The notes under the pieces are model-generated. The model had not been told where the DNA came from. It ran no database searches and worked only from the letters and a program-made list of their open reading frames with translations. A program made the translations under genes and the position numbers. This document shows, in pieces, positions 43,925 through 51,597 of a DNA stretch of 64,000 nucleotides. How positions within the stretch are numbered: position 1 is the stretch's first letter; every line of letters starts with the position of its first letter. Source of the stretch: Paenibacillus luteus (GTDB lineage Bacteria > Bacillota > Bacilli > Paenibacillales > Paenibacillaceae); contig NZ_SKCD01000010.1 of NCBI RefSeq assembly GCF_006542765.1, forward strand, positions 62,001 through 126,000. Reading direction: 5' to 3'.

Positions 43925-44035
43925 TCGGAATGAAATGCGCCGCGCCGCCAAAGGACGGCGATAGCCGTTTCACCTTGTCCGATGTTATAATGGTTTTGAA
44001 TTCATTATGCTATAGATTAGGAGAATGGAATTACT

Positions 44036-44215
44036 ATGGATGCAATGACAAAGATGTGGGTTTCGCTATTCGGCATTGGGATGATGGCGATCGCGGCCCT
44101 TTTAATTACGTTTGCCCGTTTGAAAACGAAGGGTGTCTTGAAATTCGTGCTTTCCTTGATTGCCTTTATCGTACTGATTATCGGCTTTATATGCGGACTT
44201 ATTTCCATTATTTAG
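44036..44215 (+). CDS. yphE: Small membrane protein YphE-like (DUF2768)
   Basis: A 59-residue product with two hydrophobic helices (about 8-26 and 35-57) joined by a short basic loop (RLKTKG). It is located after gpsA, where B. subtilis has yphE, a two-helix DUF2768 protein of similar size. TAGGAGA lies about 12 bases before the ATG. Function unknown. Confidence 0.7.
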   Translation: MDAMTKMWVSLFGIGMMAIAALLITFARLKTKGVLKFVLSLIAFIVLIIGFICGLISII

Positions 44216-44270
44216 GTCAACTTACATAAGCAATAGCTACTATAATCCGAAAGGGAGATTCTGACATACA

Positions 44271-44567
44271 ATGATTGAATTAAAGGGTAGAACGAAAACA
44301 GCCATTGTCCAAGCGGAAGCCGGCCTCTCGCTGCTGGATCTTGCTATGAAACATAACGTGGATTGGAGCTTCTCTTGCGCAAGGGGAACGTGTGCGCGCT
44401 GCCGCTGCCTGGTTACGGAAGGGGCTGACCAGTTAGAGGGCATAACTGATGAAGAGTGGGACCGCCTTGAGCCGGAGGAATTTGACGAAGGCTACCGCCT
44501 GGGCTGTCAAGCGATCATAAAGAATGCGGATGCGAATATCGTTGCCGCTAACAAGACTTATTTTTGA
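44271..44567 (+). CDS. 2Fe-2S ferredoxin (first)
   Basis: A 98-residue plant-type ferredoxin. Cluster ligands are C36, C41, C44 and C79 (CARGTCARC plus a distal Cys in LGCQA). It begins MIELKGRTKT and is acidic from residue 50 on (EEWDRLEPEEFDEG). It carries single electrons in the cytosol; no reductase is nearby, so the partner is unknown. AAGGGAGA precedes the ATG. A related ferredoxin is encoded 650 bases downstream. Confidence 0.88.
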   Translation: MIELKGRTKTAIVQAEAGLSLLDLAMKHNVDWSFSCARGTCARCRCLVTEGADQLEGITDEEWDRLEPEEFDEGYRLGCQAIIKNADANIVAANKTYF

Positions 44568-44594
44568 GGTTGAAGTCAGCAGGAGGCTTTATCA

Positions 44595-45221
44595 TTGATT
44601 ATAAAGGAAGTGCCGGCAATGACCGAACAGCAACGCATTCATAAAGCGCTGGCTGCTATTATTCAAGCTACGGAACAAAGCTCCTCGCCATGGATCATTG
44701 GCGGAAGCACTGGCTTAATGCTAAGAGGTATTCCACTGACTGCTGATCCGCGTGATTTGGATCTCTATTGCGATGACGAGGATATAGATGATCTTTATAA
44801 GACTTTAAGCTCATTCGCTATCGATGAGCCAGTTATAAGCGTTACGGATATGTATCGATCCAGGCTGTGCCACTTTATCATTCATGAAGTCCAGGTTGAA
44901 TTGGTAGGCGGGTTTCGGGTTCAGGCTGGTGGAAGCGCATATGAAACGATGGTGCGGAAGCTCCTCTTGCCGTTCTCGGACCAAGCATATATGGATAGCT
45001 CAGGTTTATCGGCATCGGTCGTACCGCTTGCTCATGAGCTGTGGTTTAATTATTTGCGCGGACGTGCGGATAGGGTGGAAATTATCGTTCGAGCCTTTGC
45101 CGGATCGCCTTCCAAGCATGAAGGAGCTCTTGCTGCCATTGAACGAAGCAATGTGTTCACGATTGAAGCGCAACGAAGTCTTCATCATTTAATCTCAGCT
45201 GGAGAGGTTGGTGGCCTGTAA
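44595..45221 (+). CDS. Nucleotidyltransferase-like protein
   Basis: A 208-residue protein with a minimal nucleotidyltransferase core: GGSTGLMLRG (36-45) and DPRDLDLY (51-58), matching the GG-S and D-x-D metal-binding pattern of this superfamily (AbiEii-like types and others). The target is not evident. The TTG at 44595 is 9 bases from AGGAGG; an ATG at 44619 behind AAAGGAAG would shorten it by eight residues. Its stop overlaps the start of the second ferredoxin (TAATG), so the two are coupled. Confidence 0.72.
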   Translation: MIIKEVPAMTEQQRIHKALAAIIQATEQSSSPWIIGGSTGLMLRGIPLTADPRDLDLYCDDEDIDDLYKTLSSFAIDEPVISVTDMYRSRLCHFIIHEVQVELVGGFRVQAGGSAYETMVRKLLLPFSDQAYMDSSGLSASVVPLAHELWFNYLRGRADRVEIIVRAFAGSPSKHEGALAAIERSNVFTIEAQRSLHHLISAGEVGGL

Positions 45222-45568
45222 TGGACGGAGAGGTTACCTTTTGGCCATCTGGCAAAAAAGTAAAGGTGAGGCACGGCACGACGCTGCTAGACGCCGCCAG
45301 ACGCGCTAATTTACCCATGGTTACACGCTGCGGGGGTAAGGCGGCCTGCTTTATGTGCAAGGTCAACGTGAGGCCTGAGAGCGAGCTGCTGCCCATTGGG
45401 GATAATGAAAGGCGGAAGCTGTCCGGGCTCGAGGGTGATCATATTCGGCTAGGTTGCCAAGCAAAGGTTGCGGGCAGAGTGATTGTTGATATTCCGCTCG
45501 ATCCGCTTCGCGCGGCAGTGGCGAGACAGCTTGCCCGCCAAGCGGAAGAAAACGACGATTTATGGTAG
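45221..45568 (+). CDS. 2Fe-2S ferredoxin (second)
   Basis: A 115-residue ferredoxin with ligands C37, C43, C46 and C79 (CGGKAACFMC, with one more residue between the first two cysteines than in the first ferredoxin). The N-terminal VTFWPSGKKVKVRHG strand pair and the GCQAK segment match the fold. A basic, Arg/Ala-rich C-terminal helix (about 95-112) is extra. Start overlaps the stop of the nucleotidyltransferase-like gene. Confidence 0.87.
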   Translation: MDGEVTFWPSGKKVKVRHGTTLLDAARRANLPMVTRCGGKAACFMCKVNVRPESELLPIGDNERRKLSGLEGDHIRLGCQAKVAGRVIVDIPLDPLRAAVARQLARQAEENDDLW

Positions 45569-45574
45569 CGGATT

Positions 45575-45684
45575 GCTTACGAAGTAGGTTTTCTACGAAA
45601 ACCTAAGTTAATGCTTACGAAGTAGGTTTTCTACGAAAACCTTGGCTTATGCTTACGAAGTAGGTTTCCATCGGAAACCTTGGA
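45575..45684 (+). repeat. Three-copy palindromic repeat array upstream of yphF
   Basis: Units start GCTTACGAAGTAGG at 45575, 45613 and 45651, an exact 38-base period. Each has a hairpin: AGGTTTTC/GAAAACCT in the first two, AGGTTTCC/GGAAACCT in the third, so both arms changed together. The array ends at the GGAGG of yphF. Same family as 411-505. Confidence 0.9.
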
Positions 45685-45696
45685 GGAGTGAAAAAA

Positions 45697-46449
45697 ATGA
45701 TACGAATGTTTAACGGGAGACCGCGTTATAATTTACGCCCAGCGGCGTCTGTTGTTGCTTTATTTGTAATCATGTTCGCGCTGTCGGGCTGTATGTATCC
45801 GAAGGATCAACTGAAGCAGAATCAGGTTGCTCCGAAGGAGGCCATACGGAATGTACAAGCGGCCATCGACCAATACCAGCAAGAAACAGGCATGCTTCCA
45901 ATTAAGAACAGCACTGCTGAAACGCCTAAGTATGAGAAGTTTTATGTTGATTTTGCCAAGCTGGGCCGGACAGGCTATATGACAGATATCCCTTCCTCTG
46001 CATTTGAAAACGGGGGGAATTACAGCTTTCTCGTCATTGATGAGGAGACGAAGCCAAGGATCAAACTGCTTGATATCGTTGCTTTCCAGAAGATTAATGA
46101 CATCCAGAGCTGGGTGACGTCTTATATCCAAACGAGCAGCAAGCTGCCAAAGGGGGAAGAGATGTACCCTGGTTTTTATCAGATTGATTATAAGGGCATG
46201 AACAAAACGGCGCCGACGATTCGAAGTGTATTTTCCGGACAAACCATTCAAGCTCTTGTAGATGACAACGGGGTTGTGTACTCCGATTACGGCATCGATA
46301 TTATGCAATTTGTGCAAAAAAATGAAAACACGGTTATTGATGCAGATATGGATTTGAGAGCATTGCTAGTGGATGGCTCTGATTTTGTTCCGGTCAAAGC
46401 GCCGGTATACCATTTGGTCAATAATGAGCCGCAAGCTGTAAAACCTTGA
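45697..46449 (+). CDS. yphF: Lipoprotein YphF
   Basis: A 250-residue lipoprotein: basic start, hydrophobic stretch and lipobox (FALSGC, Cys about 31), then a soluble domain with no known motif. Matches B. subtilis yphF, immediately before spoIVA. The ATG at 45697 is 8 bases after GGAGG; the GTG at 45688 is too close to the site. A repeat array precedes it and a terminator follows. Confidence 0.82.
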   Translation: MIRMFNGRPRYNLRPAASVVALFVIMFALSGCMYPKDQLKQNQVAPKEAIRNVQAAIDQYQQETGMLPIKNSTAETPKYEKFYVDFAKLGRTGYMTDIPSSAFENGGNYSFLVIDEETKPRIKLLDIVAFQKINDIQSWVTSYIQTSSKLPKGEEMYPGFYQIDYKGMNKTAPTIRSVFSGQTIQALVDDNGVVYSDYGIDIMQFVQKNENTVIDADMDLRALLVDGSDFVPVKAPVYHLVNNEPQAVKP

Positions 46450-46481
46450 TACTTGCTGCACACTATGGTGCCGCCCGCAGA

Positions 46482-46520
46482 AAACCTTTCCAAGACGAAT
46501 GTCTCGGTGAGGTTTTTTTG
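46482..46520 (+). terminator. Terminator after yphF
   Basis: AAAACCTTTCC pairs imperfectly with GGTGAGGTTTT, inner AAGAC/GTCTC-like arms, then T7. Confidence 0.75.
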
Positions 46521-46530
46521 TATTCTACGG

Positions 46531-46559
46531 TCATAGATATGAACCTAATCTCATATATT
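46531..46559 (+). promoter_or_regulatory. Possible sigma-E promoter of spoIVA
   Basis: TCATAGA (46531-46537), 14 bases, CATATATT (46552-46559), the last a full match to the sigma-E -10 consensus. It is about 185 bases before spoIVA. The remainder of the gap to the gene holds nothing else that I can name. Confidence 0.4.
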
Positions 46560-46743
46560 TCAATCTTGGAAGGGAAGCTCGCAGACGAGAAAAAAAAGAT
46601 TTCGTAGAAAGAATCGTCATAATCGGAAAGCTTGAACATAAGATGATACTAGTCCAAAAGCATGTACGAGTTGCGTCGCTGGCCTGCCCTATTGACCGGT
46701 GGATGGCGGCGAACCGGAAAAATCAATTGGGAGGGGATATTCA

Positions 46744-48222
46744 GTGGAGAAAGTGGACATTTTCAAGGACATAGCCGAAAGAACCGGCGGGGATATTTAC
46801 CTCGGGGTTGTAGGGGCGGTCCGGACGGGCAAATCAACGTTTATTAAACGGTTTATGGAGACGGTTGTACTTCCGAACATTGCGAATGAATCAGACCGTG
46901 TAAGAGCCGTGGACGAACTTCCTCAAAGCGCCGCAGGCAAAACGATTATGACAACAGAGCCAAAATTCGTACCCAATCAAGCGGTACAGCTCAGGGTTAC
47001 CGATGGACTTGAGGTAAACGTGAGACTGGTCGATTGCGTTGGTTATGCGGTGGAAGGCGCGAAGGGCTATGAGGATGAGAATGGTCCACGCATGATTACG
47101 ACTCCATGGTTTGACGAGCCGATTCCATTCCAAGAGGCTGCTGAGATTGGGACGCGTAAAGTGATTCAAGAGCATTCCACACTCGGTGTAGTCGTCACGA
47201 CAGACGGTTCAATCGCGGAAATTCCGCGGAGCTCCTATGTTGTTGCAGAAGAGCGTGTTATCAATGAACTGAAGGAAGTCGGCAAGCCTTTCGTGCTGGT
47301 CATTAACTCCACTCGTCCAAAGAGTGATGAAGCGCTGCAACTGCGAAGCGAGCTTCAAGCCAAATATGATATCCCGGTGATGACGCTGAGCGTGGCGACA
47401 ATGGGAGAAGAAGAAGTCATTTCGGTTCTGCGCGAGGTCCTCTACGAGTTCCCTGTTCATGAAGTGAATGTTAACCTCCCTAGCTGGGTCATGGTCCTAA
47501 ATGACCGGCACTGGCTGCGGAGCAACTATGAAAGCTCGGTCAGGGATACGGTAAAGGATATTCGCCGCCTGCGGGATGTGGACCGCGTTGTGTCGCAGTT
47601 CATGGAATATGATTTCATTGCCCGTGCAGGCCTAAGCGGCATGAATATGGGGCAGGGAGTCGCCGAGATCGACCTGTACGCGCCGGATGAGCTTTATGAC
47701 CGCATTCTGATGGAGGTTGTCGGCGTCGAGATTCGGGGCAAGGACCATTTGCTGCAGCTGATGCAGGAGTTTTCTCATGCCAAACGAGAGTATGATCGCT
47801 TCGCTGAGGCGCTTGAAATGGTCAAAACGACCGGATACGGCATTGCGGCACCTACGCTTGCGGAAATGGCGCTCGATGAGCCAGAGCTCATCAGGCAGGG
47901 CTCACGCTTTGGCGTCAGATTGAAAGCGACGGCACCGTCAATCCATATGATCCGCGTTGATGTGGAATCGGAGTTCGCTCCAATTATCGGCACGGAGAAA
48001 CAAAGCGAAGAGCTGGTCAGATACTTAATGCAAGACTTCGAGAATGATCCGATTAAAATTTGGGAGTCTGATATATTCGGCCGCTCCCTGCACTCCATCG
48101 TGAGGGAAGGCATACAAGGCAAAATTGCCATGATGCCGGATAACGCACGCTACAAGCTGCAGGAGACGCTGGGACGCATTATTAACGAGGGCTCAGGCGG
48201 TCTGATTGCGATCATCCTGTAG
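46744..48222 (+). CDS. spoIVA: Stage IV sporulation protein A (coat morphogenesis ATPase)
   Basis: An ATP-hydrolysing cytoskeletal protein of 492 residues that forms the base layer of the spore coat around the forespore. Walker A is GAVRTGKST (24-32); DCVGY (switch/Walker B region) and a long middle and C-terminal domain are closely similar to B. subtilis SpoIVA to the last residues (SGGLIAIIL). The GTG at 46744 follows GGGAGGGG and gives the family start MEKVDIFKDIAERTGG. Confidence 0.96.
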   Translation: MEKVDIFKDIAERTGGDIYLGVVGAVRTGKSTFIKRFMETVVLPNIANESDRVRAVDELPQSAAGKTIMTTEPKFVPNQAVQLRVTDGLEVNVRLVDCVGYAVEGAKGYEDENGPRMITTPWFDEPIPFQEAAEIGTRKVIQEHSTLGVVVTTDGSIAEIPRSSYVVAEERVINELKEVGKPFVLVINSTRPKSDEALQLRSELQAKYDIPVMTLSVATMGEEEVISVLREVLYEFPVHEVNVNLPSWVMVLNDRHWLRSNYESSVRDTVKDIRRLRDVDRVVSQFMEYDFIARAGLSGMNMGQGVAEIDLYAPDELYDRILMEVVGVEIRGKDHLLQLMQEFSHAKREYDRFAEALEMVKTTGYGIAAPTLAEMALDEPELIRQGSRFGVRLKATAPSIHMIRVDVESEFAPIIGTEKQSEELVRYLMQDFENDPIKIWESDIFGRSLHSIVREGIQGKIAMMPDNARYKLQETLGRIINEGSGGLIAIIL

Positions 48223-48245
48223 CTAATGGAATCTAGCATACGAAT

Positions 48246-48277
48246 AAGCCGCTGCCAAATAGGGAGCGGTTTTATTT
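48246..48277 (+). terminator. Weak terminator after spoIVA
   Basis: CCGCT / AGCGG with an 11-base loop, then TTTTATTT. Confidence 0.5.
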
Positions 48278-48303
48278 GTTATGCTCGAAATGAAGGATAC
48301 CAC

Positions 48304-48332
48304 TTGAAATTGGCAAACGGCTGTATTACTAT
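48304..48332 (+). promoter_or_regulatory. Sigma-A promoter of hbs
   Basis: TTGAAA (48304-48309), 17 bases, TACTAT (48327-48332). It leaves a leader of about 115 bases. Confidence 0.6.
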
Positions 48333-48453
48333 AGGTTTGTTCGGTCAAAAGGTATATTTTTGAAGTTTTCCGTTAATAAGAGGGATAAGATGAGAGTTTA
48401 TATGCCCACGTTGATATCGCAGCAATATCGCCCACTTTGGAGGAGGTGAAACA

Positions 48454-48729
48454 ATGAACAAAACAGATTTGATTACAAAGGTAGCTGAATTGACGGATCT
48501 TTCGAAGAAAGATGCAACGAAAGCAGTTGATGCTGTTTTTGACGCAATTTCCGATGCTCTTCAAAGCGGAGATAAAGTACAGCTGGTTGGATTTGGAAAT
48601 TTCGAAGTTCGCGAGCGTCAAGCCCGTAAAGGCCGTAACCCGCAAACAGGAGATCCAATCGAAATCGCTGCAAGCAAAACGCCTGCTTTTAAACCGGGTA
48701 AATCGCTTAAGGACCTTGTATCCAATTAA
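48454..48729 (+). CDS. hbs: DNA-binding protein HU
   Basis: Histone-like nucleoid protein, 91 residues, binding and bending DNA as a dimer. It has the HU/IHF signature [18 protein letters not shown] (about 47-64) with the arm, and an N-terminal helical dimer region. AGGAGGTG precedes the ATG. Position between spoIVA and mtrB fits B. subtilis. Confidence 0.96.
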   Translation: MNKTDLITKVAELTDLSKKDATKAVDAVFDAISDALQSGDKVQLVGFGNFEVRERQARKGRNPQTGDPIEIAASKTPAFKPGKSLKDLVSN

Positions 48730-48841
48730 GGCTAAGCCCATGAATCCACGTATGCTGCCAGCTTAGCGGCTAATGCTTTATTCGCATTGAAGAGTAGGCA
48801 TATGGCCAGCAGCTATTCCGGTTCATGCGTAACTTAGACAA

Positions 48842-48879
48842 GAAGACGTCCAGACGGGGTGCCGTTCGGGCGTCTTTTG
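48842..48879 (+). terminator. Terminator after hbs
   Basis: AAGACGTCC pairs with GGGCGTCTT (one G-T), inner ACGG/CCGT, then TTTT. Confidence 0.7.
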
Positions 48880-48901
48880 CTTATTTGCTAACGGGAATAG
48901 T

Positions 48902-48930
48902 TTGCACAAATGACTTACATCCACTATAAT
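48902..48930 (+). promoter_or_regulatory. Sigma-A promoter of mtrB
   Basis: TTGCAC (48902-48907), 17 bases, TATAAT (48925-48930). Confidence 0.75.
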
Positions 48931-48971
48931 TCACATGGATAGATTGGAATTTCGGATGCGGAGGGATAACG

Positions 48972-49193
48972 ATGGAGCCTACACATGGCGAGTATATTGT
49001 CGTAAAAGCAAAGGATCAGGGCGTTCAAGTCATCGGTTTAACACGCGGGCTGGACACAAAATTTCATCATACGGAAAAACTGGACAAAAACGAAATTTTA
49101 ATTTGCCAATTTACCGATCATACCTCTGCGATAAAAATTCGGGGAAAAGCGGTCGTAATGACGAAATACGGAACAATGGAAACCGATCAATAG
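48972..49193 (+). CDS. mtrB: Tryptophan RNA-binding attenuation protein TRAP
   Basis: A 73-residue protein that in Bacillus forms an 11-subunit ring, binds tryptophan, and wraps RNA carrying GAG/UAG triplets. RNA-contact residues have counterparts (Lys36 in EKL, Lys55 and Arg57 in IKIRG), as do the tryptophan-pocket residues (IGLTRG, and QFTDHTS at 46-52). In B. subtilis mtrA (folE) precedes mtrB in an operon after hbs; here mtrB has its own promoter and terminator and no mtrA is present. Its predicted target is the trp leader at 59.4 kb. Confidence 0.95.
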   Translation: MEPTHGEYIVVKAKDQGVQVIGLTRGLDTKFHHTEKLDKNEILICQFTDHTSAIKIRGKAVVMTKYGTMETDQ

Positions 49194-49199
49194 CAAGCA

Positions 49200-49231
49200 T
49201 GAGCAGGGCTGGCCAAGCCTGCTTTTTTTTT
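49200..49231 (+). terminator. Terminator after mtrB
   Basis: AGCAGGGCT pairs with AGCCTGCT (one bulge) around GGCCA, then T9. Confidence 0.9.
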
Positions 49232-49306
49232 GCCTGTTATTCTTCCGAATAATCAACCTGCAACGCTCGTACAATGAGGTATGAGTTCTTTTTTTGGAGG
49301 TGCAGA

Positions 49307-49882
49307 GTGAAAATCGGAAAACCGCTTTTAACTTCTTGTATGTTTGCGCTTGTGGTTACTTTGATGATGATTTGGCTACCGCACGCAGCTTGGCAGCGCA
49401 TAGGAAAGCACGACGACGTTGCCGTCTTTCGCGCAGTCCCGGCTGTACGGCTTACGAATAGCAATATGGTTGATGTCCTTATTTCAATCCAGTTAATCGA
49501 ACGTCTGAAAAAAATTGAATGGCATAACGGGATCTTGTCCGTAGACATCAAGGTCAGCACGAACAGTGGAAGGCCAATCATTTGGTTCGGGGACGTCGCA
49601 AAGCTTGTCCGTGTGTCGTTTCTGCAGCTGGAAAACGTGGGGCGAGTGCTAGTCCGCTTCGTAGAAGAACGACCGGATGGCGAGGTTTTACTTGCGGCCG
49701 TTGATGTGAGAAAAACGGATGAATGGCTCATTTCGGACATGAATCAACTCTCGCAGGCAGACCCTGTGCATGATGAGCTTTGGCGAAATAGGCTACGAGT
49801 GAGCTTTACCACAGCTTGGGAAGAGCGTTTTGGCAAGGCTGAGGGATTTTCTGTAAAGCCATCTTCTAATTTGCAGCGCTAA
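49307..49882 (+). CDS. Membrane-anchored protein of unknown function
   Basis: Not recognised. A 191-residue product with an N-terminal hydrophobic segment (about 7-26, LLTSCMFALVVTLMMIWLP) that may be a signal or anchor, followed by a mixed strand/helix domain. The GTG at 49307 is 5 bases from GGAGGTG. It sits between mtrB and hepS, where B. subtilis has no such gene. No enzyme motif is visible; related proteins may be sporulation or membrane components but I cannot say. Confidence 0.65.
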   Translation: MKIGKPLLTSCMFALVVTLMMIWLPHAAWQRIGKHDDVAVFRAVPAVRLTNSNMVDVLISIQLIERLKKIEWHNGILSVDIKVSTNSGRPIIWFGDVAKLVRVSFLQLENVGRVLVRFVEERPDGEVLLAAVDVRKTDEWLISDMNQLSQADPVHDELWRNRLRVSFTTAWEERFGKAEGFSVKPSSNLQR

Positions 49883-50006
49883 AAGATTGGATGTTGCAAA
49901 TTGTTGAACAAGCAAGCCCAATCATATGTTCTTTAGAAAAAGTTGTGCTATAATAGTTTAGATTATTGAGCGGCGATTTGCGCTTCTCTGTTCGGAGGCT
50001 TCCCCA

Positions 50007-50876
50007 ATGAAAACATACCGAATACCTGAAATAGCCCAAAAATATACGGGCTATGACATGATTCAAGCACACACAATGCTTCCTGACTTATCACATGCAA
50101 GGCTCCGCATGCTTGTTGCTTTCCTTGACCAGCAGCCCGCTTTGAAGGGTCATAGTGAACTCTACACGGTTGCTGTAGCTTTGGTGCAGCTAGGAATGGA
50201 TACGCATGATTTAATTGATACGGACCCTGATCAACGAAATGAGCCGGAGATGCGGTCTAGGCAGCTTAAGGTACTCGCTGGCGATTACTTTAGTGCTACT
50301 TTTTATCAGTTGCTCTCGCAAGCTGGTCAGATTGAGATGATTTCCAAAATCAGCGGCGCGGTCTGCGAAGTGAACCGGTTGAAGGTTACGCTATATGTAC
50401 GGATGCGACAGCAGAAATTGACTGCTGAGGAATATCTTTTGATTATGGTGCAGTTGAGAAGTACAATGTTCCTGTTTTTTTCAGATGTTCTGGAGGGCAC
50501 GCTGTCACGCGCTTGGGCAGAGATGCTAGGCGGCATAAGCCGCTGTGAGGTTTTGCGGGATGAACTGTTCCGCATTGAAAGCCCTGAGCGTTTCGAAAGA
50601 AGCTGGGCTTATTGGCATGTTATGCAGGAAGGTACAGAAGAGGAGCGCCAGCAGCTTCTTCAGCACCGCTGCGATTCCGCCTTTATTTCATCATTGGCCA
50701 TAAAATATAATTTGCGTGAACAGCTTTCTGAGAAGCTGAAACATTCGGCGAGCAGCGTTTTAGCTTTAGCTGGCAAGCTGGAATCGGATGTATTGCTCGG
50801 TGAATTGACCTCGATCGTCAATGCTCTGATAGATAAAAATACCGGTTGCACGCCTGCACTCAACGAGACGAGGTGA
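50007..50876 (+). CDS. hepS: Heptaprenyl diphosphate synthase component I
   Basis: The small, non-catalytic subunit that with HepT makes the C35 chain of menaquinone-7. The 289-residue protein shows the HepS features ALVQLGMDTHDLID (about 62-75) and QLKVLAGDYFSATFYQLL (about 90-107). GGAGG precedes the ATG. It begins the hepS-menG-...-hepT cluster. It is longer than the B. subtilis protein (about 250), mostly at the C-terminus. Confidence 0.9.
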   Translation: MKTYRIPEIAQKYTGYDMIQAHTMLPDLSHARLRMLVAFLDQQPALKGHSELYTVAVALVQLGMDTHDLIDTDPDQRNEPEMRSRQLKVLAGDYFSATFYQLLSQAGQIEMISKISGAVCEVNRLKVTLYVRMRQQKLTAEEYLLIMVQLRSTMFLFFSDVLEGTLSRAWAEMLGGISRCEVLRDELFRIESPERFERSWAYWHVMQEGTEEERQQLLQHRCDSAFISSLAIKYNLREQLSEKLKHSASSVLALAGKLESDVLLGELTSIVNALIDKNTGCTPALNETR

Positions 50877-50884
50877 CATGAGAA

Positions 50885-51592
50885 ATGGATACGAACTCAA
50901 AAAGCCATGTGCATGGCGTATTTGAACGAATTGCTCCAAAATATGACTTAATGAATGATCTCATCAGCTTTCGCCGTCATAAGGCATGGCGCAAGTTTAC
51001 GATGAAAAAAATGAATGTAAGCCAAGGGCAAACGGCGCTCGATTTATGCTGCGGAACTTGTGATTGGACCATTGCGCTCGCTGACGCAAGCGGCAAAGGA
51101 CAGATCGTTGGACTGGATTTCAGTCAAAACATGCTGGACTTTGGTGCAATTAAGATAGACAAGCTGGGCTTGAACAAGCAAATCAAATTGGTGCAAGGCA
51201 ACGCAATGAGTCTTCCCTTCGAGGATAATTCGTTTGATTACGTTACAATCGGCTTTGGCCTGCGAAATGTGCCTGATTACCTGCAGGTGCTCAAGGAAAT
51301 GAGGCGCGTCGTAAAGCCTGGCGGACAGGTGGTATGCTTAGAGGTTTCCAAGCCGACTTGGCAGCCGTTCAAAGCGATGTACAATTTATATTTTGAGCGC
51401 ATCCTGCCTTTGATGGGCAAACTAATCGCAAAAAGTTTTCAAGAATACAAATGGCTCCCAGAATCGCTTAAACTATTCCCCGGTCGACAGCAGCTAGCTG
51501 AGCTGTTCGAAGAAGCGGGTCTGGTGCAGGTGAAGGCATATCCTCTGACCGGCGGAGTCGCTGCGCTGCATATGGGGACAAAGGAGAAATAA
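50885..51592 (+). CDS. menG: Demethylmenaquinone methyltransferase
   Basis: A SAM-dependent methyltransferase (UbiE/MenG family) doing the last step of menaquinone synthesis at the membrane. The 235-residue protein has the SAM-binding [11 protein letters not shown] (family LDxxxGTGD; here two Cys in the loop), [10 protein letters not shown], and [19 protein letters not shown]. Nine bases after hepS and five before mqnP. Confidence 0.94.
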   Translation: MDTNSKSHVHGVFERIAPKYDLMNDLISFRRHKAWRKFTMKKMNVSQGQTALDLCCGTCDWTIALADASGKGQIVGLDFSQNMLDFGAIKIDKLGLNKQIKLVQGNAMSLPFEDNSFDYVTIGFGLRNVPDYLQVLKEMRRVVKPGGQVVCLEVSKPTWQPFKAMYNLYFERILPLMGKLIAKSFQEYKWLPESLKLFPGRQQLAELFEEAGLVQVKAYPLTGGVAALHMGTKEK

Positions 51593-51597
51593 TAGCA

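Noticed and set aside
43894..44229. 111-codon open frame over the palindromic element
   Set aside because: It runs through inverted repeats and overlaps the better-supported yphE-like gene in another frame, with no ribosome site.
45575..45684. CRISPR array
   Set aside because: Only three tandem units with no distinct spacers; the whole 38-base period is repeated, and there are no cas genes.
45688..45699. GTG at 45688 as yphF start
   Set aside because: It overlaps the GGAGGAG ribosome site; ATG at 45697 has normal spacing.
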